The translations under genes were made by a program, and so were the position numbers. A stretch of 8,070 nt of DNA from Clostridia bacterium (lineage in GTDB: Bacteria; Bacillota_A; Clostridia; Oscillospirales; CAG-382): NCBI GenBank assembly GCA_017517985.1, contig JAFWWX010000205.1, forward strand, positions 1-8,070, given 5' to 3'. Under the pieces are notes generated by a model. That model was not told where the DNA came from. It was given only the letters and a program-made list of their open reading frames with translations, and did not search any database. Shown in pieces: positions 1-5,090 of this stretch. The stretch's first letter is position 1, and each line of letters begins with the position of its first letter.

Positions 1-726
1 GACTCCTCTGACGGATACACCTGCTGGCAGAAGAAGACTATCGACTTCATCCGTGAAAAGTACGGCGACTCCGTAAAGGTTGGCGCTGGTAACGTTGTTG
101 ATCGCGAAGGCTTTATGTTCCTTGCTGAAGCAGGTGCTGACTTTATTAAGGTCGGTATCGGTGGCGGCTCTATCTGTATTACACGCGAGACCAAGGGTAT
201 AGGCAGAGGACAGGCAACCGCTCTTATTGAGGTTTGCAAGGCAAGAGATGAATATTTTAAAGAAACCGGTATTTACGTGCCCGTTGGCTCCGACGGCGGT
301 ATCGTTCATGACTACCATATGACTCTCGCTCTTGCAATGGGCGCTGACTTCCTCATGCTCGGCAGATACTTTGCAAGATTTGACGAAAGCCCCACAAACA
401 AGCTCCTTGTTAACGGCGTTTATGTTAAGGAGTACTGGGGTGAAGGCTCCAACAGAGCAAGAAACTGGCAGAGATATGACCTCGGCGGTAAGGCAAAGCT
501 CAGCTTTGAAGAAGGCGTTGACTCATATGTTACCTATGCAGGTTCACTCAGCGATAACGTTGCAAAGAGTCTTTATAAGGTTAAGTCAACTATGTGTAAC
601 TGCGGCGTTCTCAACATTCCCGATCTTCAGCAGAATGCAAAGCTCACCGTTGTTTCCGCAACTTCAATTGTTGAAGGCGGTTACCACGATGTTACACTCA
701 GAACAACTGCAAGCTCAGGCAGATAA
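1..726 (+). CDS. guaB: IMP dehydrogenase, C-terminal part (5' end outside window)
   Basis: Catalyses NAD-dependent oxidation of IMP to XMP, the committed step of GMP synthesis, in the cytoplasm. The reading frame is open from base 1, so the N-terminal half of the barrel and the CBS domains lie off the left edge; 241 residues remain. Visible signatures are DSSDG at residues 1-5, the catalytic loop [10 protein letters not shown] (residues 54-63, nucleophile Cys59), the phosphate-binding SDGGI near residue 100, MLGRYFA near 119-125, and the mobile flap with RNWQRYD followed by [14 protein letters not shown]. The C-terminal STMCNCG and the tail after it fit the family. Base composition is much more GC-rich and codon use more regular than in the genes to the right, as expected for a highly expressed housekeeping gene. 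It ends in TAA, followed at once by a strong terminator, so it is the last gene of its transcript. GMP reductase is the main alternative, but the flap and RY motif favour IMPDH. Confidence 0.95.
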   Translation, partial: DSSDGYTCWQKKTIDFIREKYGDSVKVGAGNVVDREGFMFLAEAGADFIKVGIGGGSICITRETKGIGRGQATALIEVCKARDEYFKETGIYVPVGSDGGIVHDYHMTLALAMGADFLMLGRYFARFDESPTNKLLVNGVYVKEYWGEGSNRARNWQRYDLGGKAKLSFEEGVDSYVTYAGSLSDNVAKSLYKVKSTMCNCGVLNIPDLQQNAKLTVVSATSIVEGGYHDVTLRTTASSGR

Positions 727-732
727 ATAATT

Positions 733-764
733 AACGGCACTTCGTATTCGGAGTGCCGTTTTTT
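733..764 (+). terminator. Rho-independent terminator of guaB
   Basis: Stem AACGGCACT (733-741) pairs perfectly with AGTGCCGTT (752-760). A wobble and two more pairs extend it to a TATT loop, and it runs into six T residues. It begins six bases after the guaB stop codon. Confidence 0.95.
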
Positions 765-785
765 CGGGATGTTATTTTGCGTTGC

Positions 786-814
786 TTGCCGCAATGGGTA
801 AAATTGAGTATAAT
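786..814 (+). promoter_or_regulatory. Sigma-A-type promoter of the XRE regulator gene
   Basis: TTGCCG (786-791), a 17-base spacer and a perfect TATAAT (809-814) lie directly upstream of the ribosome binding site GGAGG (822-826 region). The -10 box sits inside a palindrome that is listed separately. Confidence 0.75.
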
Positions 815-821
815 TATACTC
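806..821. promoter_or_regulatory. 16-bp perfect palindrome over the -10 box, candidate operator
   Basis: GAGTATAATTATACTC is a perfect inverted repeat with no spacer. It contains the TATAAT box and ends just before the Shine-Dalgarno sequence. A dimeric XRE repressor bound here would block its own promoter, so autoregulation by the following gene is the simplest inference. Binding itself is not shown by the sequence. Confidence 0.6.
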
Positions 822-833
822 GGAGGCGATGAA

Positions 834-1382
834 ATGCTCAGCGAAAATATAAAAAATTTAAGAAAAGAAAACGGTATGTCGCAGGAAGAACTTGCCGCAA
901 AGCTGAATGTTGTAAGGCAAACTGTTTCAAAATGGGAACAAAATCTATCTGTACCTGATTCAGAAATGCTTATCTCTATCGCGGAGATTTTTGATGTTTC
1001 GGTAAGTCAGCTTCTCGGCGAAACCGTTGAAACAAACGATACCAAAACAGAGCTTGAAAAAATATCGCAGAAGCTTGAAAACCTTAACGAAATGATTGCT
1101 CAGAAGAATTCAAGAAACCGCAGAATACTTCTTGTTATCGTTGCCGTTTGTTTGATTATAATTGCATCGGTTATGCTCCTTTTTACGGGAATAGCTGCCG
1201 TTAGACTGTTTATGGCATTCAGCCCTTCAAATGATATAGCAATAATCGGCGGTGCTGACGGTCCTACGTCAATTATGATTGCATCAACCGGTTTTGAGTG
1301 GGTCGGAGTTGTTGTTTCCGTTCTTTTTACTGTACTTCTTATTTTGGCATCGGTTTATATTTTAAAAAAGATTAGAAAATAA
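834..1382 (+). CDS. Membrane-anchored XRE-family transcriptional regulator with GGADGPT motif
   Basis: A DNA-binding regulator that appears tethered to the membrane, 182 residues. Residues about 5-59 form a typical XRE/Cro-CI helix-turn-helix (SQEELAAKLNVVRQTVSKWE), followed by a charged helical linker (about 70-92). A first hydrophobic helix spans about 98-120 and a second about 155-177, with a lysine-rich tail. Between the helices, residues 139-145 read GGADGPT, a glycine-rich motif known from beta subunits of sodium-translocating decarboxylases and seen in assorted small Clostridial membrane proteins; its role here is unknown. The start at 834 is chosen because GGAGG lies seven bases upstream, and the promoter and palindrome lie just before that. 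The frame is open further left, to 753, but that would run through the guaB terminator and the promoter. It is a single-gene transcript with its own promoter. The target is probably its own operator; any sensed signal is unknown. Confidence 0.88.
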   Translation: MLSENIKNLRKENGMSQEELAAKLNVVRQTVSKWEQNLSVPDSEMLISIAEIFDVSVSQLLGETVETNDTKTELEKISQKLENLNEMIAQKNSRNRRILLVIVAVCLIIIASVMLLFTGIAAVRLFMAFSPSNDIAIIGGADGPTSIMIASTGFEWVGVVVSVLFTVLLILASVYILKKIRK

Positions 1383-1396
1383 ATTAAATATACCAC

Positions 1397-1425
1397 TTGA
1401 TTTTTGAATTCCGTTACGCTATAAT
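1397..1425 (+). promoter_or_regulatory. Promoter of the tRNA-Leu locus
   Basis: TTGATT (1397-1402), a 17-base spacer and TATAAT (1420-1425) lie 14 bases before the first tRNA-Leu sequence. It probably still drives the intact tRNA-Leu at 1626, because no terminator is seen between the two. Confidence 0.75.
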
Positions 1426-1439
1426 AGAAAAGCTGATTT

Positions 1440-1481
1440 GCCGGTGTGATGGAATTGGCAGACGTGCCAGACTCAAAATCT
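1440..1481 (+). pseudogene. tRNA-Leu(CAA), 5' half only, broken after the anticodon loop
   Basis: The acceptor 5' strand GCCGGTG, the D arm (GATGGAATTGGCAGACG), the anticodon stem 5' strand CCAGA and the loop CTCAAAA (anticodon CAA at 1474-1476) are all present. They closely match the intact tRNA-Leu 186 bases downstream. Only TCT of the 3' anticodon strand follows, then unrelated sequence; no variable arm, T arm or CACCGGC acceptor strand is found before the next tRNA. It cannot fold as a tRNA. Its own promoter remains. A break at this point is what insertion or imprecise loss of an element using the anticodon loop as crossover site would leave. Confidence 0.8.
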
Positions 1482-1483
1482 AC

Positions 1484-1503
1484 TTCGTAAAATATTTTAC
1501 GAA
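1484..1503. repeat. Perfect 20-bp palindrome inside the broken tRNA-Leu locus
   Basis: TTCGTAAAATATTTTACGAA is a perfect inverted repeat, flanked by two direct copies of the anticodon-loop heptamer CTCAAAA (1472-1478 and 1506-1512). The arrangement resembles recombinase binding sites around a crossover point; this is inference. The rest of the insert up to 1625 holds no convincing gene. Confidence 0.6.
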
Positions 1504-1625
1504 ATCTCAAAACCGTTGATATATCAGCACTTTCAAAACTCAATATTTTGCTATTTTTGATTCGACCCCCGAAATCGACCCCTTTTTACTTTTGGTAGAT
1601 TTTGTGAAGTCAGAGTCTGAAATAC

Positions 1626-1710
1626 GCCGATGTGATGGAATTGGCAGACGTGAAGCACTCAAAATGCTTTGGGAATACCCGTGTGGGTTCGAGTCCCACC
1701 ATCGGCACCA
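1626..1710 (+). tRNA. tRNA-Leu (anticodon CAA)
   Basis: The acceptor strands GCCGATG and CATCGGC pair fully, followed by discriminator A and encoded CCA (1708-1710). The D arm is GATGGAATTGGCAGACG. The anticodon stem AAGCA/TGCTT closes the loop CTCAAAA with anticodon CAA at 1660-1662, decoding UUG. The long variable arm TGGGAATACCCGT is the class II feature of leucine tRNAs, and the T arm is GTGGG-TTCGAGT-CCCAC. It is read from the promoter at 1397 and stops at the terminator 9 bases further on. Its 3' end faces the integrase gene, the usual layout when an integrated element uses a tRNA as its attachment site and restores the tRNA 3' end. Confidence 0.96.
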
Positions 1711-1718
1711 CCTTATTT

Positions 1719-1754
1719 AATCACGGGTTATGTTGCGATAACCCGTGATTTTTT
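1719..1754 (+). terminator. Rho-independent terminator of tRNA-Leu
   Basis: Twelve perfect pairs, AATCACGGGTTA (1719-1730) with TAACCCGTGATT (1739-1750), plus one further pair and a six-base loop, run into six T residues. It touches the integrase stop codon on the other strand and may also slow transcripts from that side, though no T run follows in that direction. Confidence 0.93.
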
Positions 1755-2955
1755 ATATCGTTGGGTAGAAACCTAAAATCGCATTTGCCGATTCAATTTT
1801 AGAATCCATTGTTAAATGAACATAAATGTTTGCAGTTGTTGAAATATCGCTATGCCCTAACCATTCTGATACCTGCTTGATAGGTACACCGTTAGAAATC
1901 AAAAGGCTTGCACAGCTGTGGCGAAGATCATGAAAACGAATCTTTTTTAAGTTGTTTTTCTCCAGTATAATGGGGAAGTGTTGAGTTAAATAATTCGGTT
2001 TGATTCTTTCGCCAATTTCATTAACATAAATATAGTCTAAATAATCTTTACAATACGAGTTCCCGCATAGCCTTCTGTTTTCTTCTTGTTCCTTTTTCAT
2101 TTTGATAAGTAAGTCTTCAAAAGGTTTTACAAGAGGTAAGGTTCTGCGGCTTGATTTGTTTTTTGCTCTGTTTTTTTCAACGAGCGTTGTTTTCCCATCA
2201 ACAGTAAGTTGTACTACGGTATGGTCAATAGTGAATGTTTTGTTTTCAAAGTCAACTGAACTCCATTTTAAACCTATTATTTCACTTCTTCTTAATCCGT
2301 AGAAAGCACCGACAATAATTCCAAATTCAGCAGGGTCTCCTTTAATGACTTTGAAAAGCTCATCAAGTTCTTTGCTGTTATAAAACTGACCTTTGAATGT
2401 TTCCTTTTTGGGCAATTCAACAAGCGAAGCCGGATTATATGCTATCATCCTTTTCTTAACTGCAGCATTCAAAGCCTTGTGAATGTTTGCGTGTCTGTGC
2501 TTTATGGTATTTGCGCTTACTTTTAATGTGTTCAATTCGTAGTTGTAGTATCTTTCAAGATGCTCAACTGTGAGTTCAGACAGCTTTAAATAAGGGAAAG
2601 CATTGCTAAAATACGGAATTACTCTTTTGTTGATGCTCATTTCATAAGAAACAAATGTTGATACTTCAATTGAGTTTTTTATGGTCATAAGCCAATTTGT
2701 CATATAATCAACAAAGAGGATTTCTGATGAATTTGAAATAAGGCTCTTTTCTCTCTCAAGTTCATTCTTTTTCTTTTCAAGTTCATCTGTTATTCTTCTT
2801 CTTGCTTCCAAAAGCATTGCTTCGGCTTTTTTCTTATTTCCCTTAACCTTTAATCCTGTCGATTTTGATGGTTTTCTATAAACACCGAATTCATCGGTGT
2901 AACATAAAACGATATGATAATAACCGTCTTTTTCTCGCAGATGTCCAGCTACCAT
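1753..2955 (-). CDS. int: Tyrosine-family site-specific integrase
   Basis: Catalyses integration and excision of a mobile element between attachment sites; 400 residues, full length for the Tn916/phage integrase group. An N-terminal arm-binding-type domain (about 1-65, with GYYHIVLCYTDEFGVYRKPSKSTG) is followed by a lysine/glutamate-rich helix, a SAM-like core-binding domain (about 78-175) and the catalytic domain (about 185-395). All expected catalytic residues are visible: Arg222 in GLRRSE, Lys267 in KNKSSRRTLPL, His342 and Arg345 in HDLRHS, His368 in LGHSD, and nucleophile Tyr378 in TANIYVHL. ATG is preceded by GGAGG with a seven-base spacer. It lies 61 bases downstream of the excisionase-like gene on the same strand and converges on tRNA-Leu, which is the likely attachment site. 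The gene looks intact, so the element may still be mobile. Confidence 0.95.
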   Translation of the reverse strand: MVAGHLREKDGYYHIVLCYTDEFGVYRKPSKSTGLKVKGNKKKAEAMLLEARRRITDELEKKKNELEREKSLISNSSEILFVDYMTNWLMTIKNSIEVSTFVSYEMSINKRVIPYFSNAFPYLKLSELTVEHLERYYNYELNTLKVSANTIKHRHANIHKALNAAVKKRMIAYNPASLVELPKKETFKGQFYNSKELDELFKVIKGDPAEFGIIVGAFYGLRRSEIIGLKWSSVDFENKTFTIDHTVVQLTVDGKTTLVEKNRAKNKSSRRTLPLVKPFEDLLIKMKKEQEENRRLCGNSYCKDYLDYIYVNEIGERIKPNYLTQHFPIILEKNNLKKIRFHDLRHSCASLLISNGVPIKQVSEWLGHSDISTTANIYVHLTMDSKIESANAILGFYPTI

Positions 2956-3016
2956 TATTTTTCCTCCATTCTATGTAGCAGCGATATTCATCCGCCATTG
3001 ACGCCTATAATATAAA

Positions 3017-3268
3017 TCAAATTGAAAAGGTAGTCAACGATGCGGATTCTTCTGATGCCGATAAGTTTTGCAACATATTTATTAAATGTATTTTTGGTAT
3101 TCGGTATATTCTTCCGATTCTAAAACTTTTTATCTGTCCTTCTTTAAGGTGTTTACGTACTGTTTTATCGCACATCTTAAAAATAGCACATAAGTCCTCA
3201 ACAGTAAGAACATCCGGGTATTCTGATAAAATTGATAACTTGTTATCAGTTAATGATAAACCAGTCAA
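3017..3268 (-). CDS. xis: Excisionase-like helix-turn-helix protein
   Basis: A small DNA-binding protein that probably directs the neighbouring integrase toward excision; 83 residues. Residues about 20-65 match the MerR-like HTH_17/excisionase pattern: a TVEDLCAIFKMCDKTVRKHL helix-turn-helix, then EGQIKSFRIGRIYRIPKIHL forming the wing, where GxIKxFRIGRxYRIPK is characteristic. The frame can be read from a GTG three codons earlier, but AGGAG directly abuts that GTG. The same AGGAG stands eight bases before TTG at 3268, so TTG is chosen. It is preceded by a 38-codon ORF ending 16 bases upstream and followed by int, fitting a control cassette for element mobility. The serine/threonine-rich C-terminal tail (ASEESASLTT) is not part of the domain. 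Confidence 0.82.
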   Translation of the reverse strand: MTGLSLTDNKLSILSEYPDVLTVEDLCAIFKMCDKTVRKHLKEGQIKSFRIGRIYRIPKIHLINMLQNLSASEESASLTTFSI

Positions 3269-3284
3269 TTTAAACACTCCTTTA

Positions 3285-3401
3285 CTAATTCAAAAGTACA
3301 ATAATCAGTTGGCAGAATTTCCAACTTATTATTCTGCCTTTGAGTTTTTTAAAATTATGCTTCATTGGTCGGCTGTGATTTGCTATATCACACTCGTTCA
3401 T
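3285..3401 (-). CDS. Small basic protein upstream of the excisionase gene
   Basis: A 38-codon ORF not usually called because of its size: ATG at 3401 with a strong GGAGGG four to five bases upstream, ending in TAG at 3285, 16 bases before the excisionase TTG. The product starts MNECDIANHSRP, continues with a lysine-rich stretch (KHNFKKLKGR) and ends in a hydrophobic run (CQLIIVLLN). It is strongly basic with a possible short membrane or packing helix. I do not recognise a family. Its ribosome binding site and position argue that it is translated, possibly coupling translation to the excisionase gene. It might instead be only a leader peptide. Confidence 0.5.
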   Translation of the reverse strand: MNECDIANHSRPMKHNFKKLKGRIISWKFCQLIIVLLN

Positions 3402-3701
3402 TAACCCTCCGATTCACTTACGAAGCCTCTCACTCTACTCAGTCATAAAAAGACCTTTCACAATGGGGAGTAGCCACTTTCTGCTGTCATCGCTCAATCG
3501 GTAGCATCCGATTTATCTGTCGTAATATTTCTCGCTCGCTAATCAGGTCTTGGCGTATCACACAGACGGCTATTTCAGAAAGATTGTTGCCGTGAAGCTA
3601 TTCACTTTTCAAGGTTCATTATTTCTATTTATATCGTTTCTCCTTATGGATGAGATGAAAGGGATTCCTTTTCATGTTCAATGGAGGAGAAAGAAGATAT
3701 A
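3402..3701 (-). other. 300-base non-coding region with RNA-like structure upstream of the excisionase cassette
   Basis: No convincing gene on either strand. Read on the - strand it contains AAGACCT (3545-3551) able to pair with AGGTCTT (3450-3456), which runs into more T residues. Enclosed between them is a six-base-pair hairpin AATCGG/CCGATT with loop ATGCTA (3496-3513). A CTACTC stretch within the same region can pair with GAGTAG just downstream, giving an alternative fold. A five-codon ORF (ATG AAC CTT GAA AAG TGA) with AAGGAG some distance upstream lies further upstream on the same strand. Together this suggests a structured leader or attenuator, or a single-strand origin or transfer origin of the element. 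None of these is demonstrated. Confidence 0.4.
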
Positions 3702-4022
3702 TCAATTTGAAGGCATAGAGAATTTCGTTAGAATACTTTCTAATACAGGTATGTTGGGAGTGTCACCATTAATGACATTGACTAAAGCTGTTTTTTGTTC
3801 GTTAGTCAAATAAGTACGGGAGCAATAATATCCATCAGCAACCTTAACTCCACCATACTTTCCTTTATAGGTATAAATAGGTGCAAAGCAGCTCAAACAC
3901 TCTAAATCATAGCGAACAGTTCTTCTGCTTACTCCAAACTCTGCTGCTAAATTATCAATGGTATCATATCTTCGAATACATAATACTTCTAACAACAATT
4001 GTCTGCGATTCTTATAATCCAA
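3702..4022 (-). CDS. DeoR-type helix-turn-helix regulator of the mobile element
   Basis: A probable DNA-binding regulator, 106 residues, shorter than full DeoR or WYL regulators because it lacks a sensor domain. Residues about 5-65 form a winged helix: YDTIDNLAAEFGVSRRTVRYDL is the helix-turn-helix, and YKGKYGGVKVADGYY the wing. The remaining 35 or so residues (LTNEQKTALVNVINGDTPNI) look like a short helical oligomerisation tail. TTG at 4022 is the only reasonable start; AAGGAGGTGT lies eight bases upstream (4031-4040). Small HTH proteins of this kind are frequent near the excisionase genes of Clostridial integrative elements, so a role in controlling xis/int or transfer genes is likely, but the target is inferred. 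Confidence 0.8.
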   Translation of the reverse strand: MDYKNRRQLLLEVLCIRRYDTIDNLAAEFGVSRRTVRYDLECLSCFAPIYTYKGKYGGVKVADGYYCSRTYLTNEQKTALVNVINGDTPNIPVLESILTKFSMPSN

Positions 4023-4070
4023 GCTGTTTTACACCTCCTTCGTTGTATTCTGATATTGAGAATAATCTCT

Positions 4071-4095
4071 AAATGGGCAAGTTTTTTGCCCATTT
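4071..4095. other. Strong hairpin in the leader of the HTH gene
   Basis: AAATGGGCAA (4071-4080) pairs perfectly with TTGCCCATTT (4086-4095) around a five-base loop, about 30 bases upstream of the Shine-Dalgarno sequence of the HTH gene. On the - strand no T run follows it, so it is not a simple terminator of that transcript. It may be an operator or a stability element. The adjacent A6/T6 runs (4096-4120) make the area strongly bent and AT-rich. Confidence 0.5.
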
Positions 4096-4134
4096 AAAAA
4101 AGTTTTTTAAAAAATTTTTTCGACGTGTATTTTC

Positions 4135-4140
4135 ATTATA
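4135..4140 (-). promoter_or_regulatory. Possible -10 box of the HTH gene
   Basis: A perfect TATAAT on the - strand stands about 110 bases upstream of the HTH start, between the upstream terminator and the hairpin. No good -35 is seen at 16-18 bases, so this is tentative. Confidence 0.35.
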
Positions 4141-4220
4141 TTTTTGTAGATGGAAATTAAATGTCGTAACTTGCTATATATATTTGTAAAACACACTTGC
4201 AAAAAATAGGTAAAAAAAAC

Positions 4221-4266
4221 AAAAAAGCTCTCGACAAGGAAAGATTTAATCTTTCTTGTCGGGAGC
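4221..4266 (-). terminator. Strong terminator after the zinc-ribbon gene
   Basis: A 40-base hairpin (4227-4266) with 12 outer pairs including one G-T wobble, one bulged base and six inner pairs around a three-base loop. On the - strand it is followed by TTTTTTG and another long T run. It separates the zinc-ribbon transcript from the HTH gene. Confidence 0.88.
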
Positions 4267-4372
4267 CTCTCACTTTTGTAACATTTGGAATAACTACCGA
4301 GAATTCAATCGAATATGACCTGCAAGGATTTACAAGCGTTAATCAATACCGTACAGTCTATAAGATTTTTTA

Positions 4373-4573
4373 TTAAATTGATTCCATTCCTTTCGGGGCA
4401 TAGCTATCAAGATGATTATGCCTTCGGCTTAAACATTGCATTATCTGTTCAGAGCCACATTTAATGCAGGTTATTTTGACTTTATTATCGTTGCGTTTAT
4501 ATCCCGTCAGAATATGCCCGCAGTTGATACAATACCACGATACAAGTTTATTTTCGTTCTCGACATCATACAT
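4373..4573 (-). CDS. Small four-cysteine zinc-ribbon protein, probably SOS-controlled
   Basis: A 66-residue soluble protein. Two CxxC knuckles, Cys15/Cys18 (CINCG) and Cys36/Cys39 (CIKCG), separated by 17 residues, define a zinc ribbon. A basic histidine-containing segment (LSRRHNHLDSYAPKG, about 48-62) follows. The pattern recalls small zinc-ribbon proteins encoded on Clostridial mobile elements; I cannot assign a specific function. A nucleic-acid- or protein-binding adaptor is the usual role for such a fold. ATG has AAGGAGG nine bases upstream. It has its own TTGACA/TATTAT promoter, a LexA-like box at the transcription start and its own terminator, so it is a monocistronic unit that probably responds to DNA damage. 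Confidence 0.75.
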   Translation of the reverse strand: MYDVENENKLVSWYCINCGHILTGYKRNDNKVKITCIKCGSEQIMQCLSRRHNHLDSYAPKGMESI

Positions 4574-4616
4574 CTTGATATACCTCCTTGAAACAGTTTA
4601 GTAATTATCGAGTGAA

Positions 4617-4628
4617 GAACAAATGTTC
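4617..4628. promoter_or_regulatory. LexA-like (SOS) operator
   Basis: On the - strand the site reads CGAACATTTGTTCT (4616-4629), matching the Gram-positive LexA/DinR core GAAC-N4-GTTC exactly, with the flanking C. It begins only a few bases after the predicted transcription start and about 45 bases before the gene, so bound LexA would block initiation. Binding is inferred from the consensus. Confidence 0.65.
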
Positions 4629-4638
4629 GTTTAAATAG

Positions 4639-4667
4639 ATAATATACCATTCTACCAAAAATGTCAA
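4639..4667 (-). promoter_or_regulatory. Strong promoter of the zinc-ribbon gene
   Basis: Perfect TTGACA (4662-4667), a 17-base spacer, then TATTAT (4639-4644) on the - strand. It is the best promoter in the window and is overlapped on its downstream side by the LexA-like box. Confidence 0.85.
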
Positions 4668-4675
4668 TATGAAAT

Positions 4676-5021
4676 GTTGCACTAATATGACAAAAATTTA
4701 TCCGGTTTTTTAGAAGCATTCTAAATACGGAATTTAATATATTGATGAATCACAAAACAGTGTGTCATACTTATATTTTATGTATAGTTAGCTTTCTTGG
4801 AAAAATAATATGCTATCGGTTTTCACCGACACCACAGGTATTATATATCTAAACTAAAGCAATTTTTATATAAAAAGTTTAACTAATCTTACCTTGTTTT
4901 TTTATATAGTATTCAAAACCTTTAATATATTATCAGTTTTTTCATTTGATACCACAAAAGGTTTTATATGATATCACAACTAATTATTAACTCTCCCAAT
5001 ATTATATGCTTTTATAACATT
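4676..5021. other. AT-rich intergenic stretch without a gene
   Basis: No ORF with a ribosome binding site is seen on either strand. On the - strand a five-pair hairpin TCGGT-GAAA-ACCGA with a GNRA-type loop lies at about 4816-4830, just after a TATAAT-like box that lacks a clear -35. Two loosely similar segments, ACCACAGGTATTATAT (about 4832-4847) and ACCACAAAAGGTTTTATAT (about 4952-4970), occur. None of this identifies a function. Confidence 0.5.
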
Positions 5022-5061
5022 AAAGGAGCTGCATTAAATAATATTTAATACCGCTCCTTTT
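5022..5061 (-). terminator. Hairpin terminator after the 242-residue protein gene
   Basis: AAAGGAGC (5022-5029) pairs with GCTCCTTT (5053-5060), and an inner ATTAAAT/ATTTAAT stem (5033-5049) closes on AAT. It lies 30 bases beyond the stop codon of the gene. T runs on either side are short (TTTT on the + strand, TTTAAT on the - strand), so efficiency is uncertain. Confidence 0.6.
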
Positions 5062-5090
5062 GTTCAATTCATTATTTTAAAAGTTTTCTT

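Noticed and set aside
332..730. Second + strand frame inside guaB (132 codons)
   Set aside because: It lies wholly within the well-matched IMP dehydrogenase frame and has no protein-like composition of its own.
753..833. N-terminal extension of the XRE regulator
   Set aside because: It would start inside the guaB terminator and run through the promoter and palindrome. The ATG at 834 has a proper ribosome binding site and begins at the conserved HTH.
1355..1543. 62-codon - strand ORF antisense to the broken tRNA-Leu
   Set aside because: It reads through tRNA sequence in antisense and lacks a ribosome binding site.
1440..1625. A group I intron splitting tRNA-Leu at the anticodon
   Set aside because: Self-splicing introns at tRNA-Leu anticodons are known, but no 3' exon with the remaining anticodon strand, T arm and CACCGGC acceptor is found after the insert. 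The next tRNA is complete in itself with a different acceptor sequence.
3550..3813. 87-codon + strand ORF
   Set aside because: It overlaps the 3' end of the HTH gene in antisense and has no ribosome binding site or recognisable domain. The region is better explained as non-coding on the - strand.
3424..4274. Direct repeat AGCCTCTCACT at 3424-3434 and 4264-4274
   Set aside because: Eleven-base repeats are expected several times by chance in 8 kb, and the two copies lie in unrelated contexts.
4507..4719. 70-codon - strand ORF over the zinc-ribbon promoter
   Set aside because: It runs across the promoter, the LexA-like box and the start of the zinc-ribbon gene in another frame, with no ribosome binding site.
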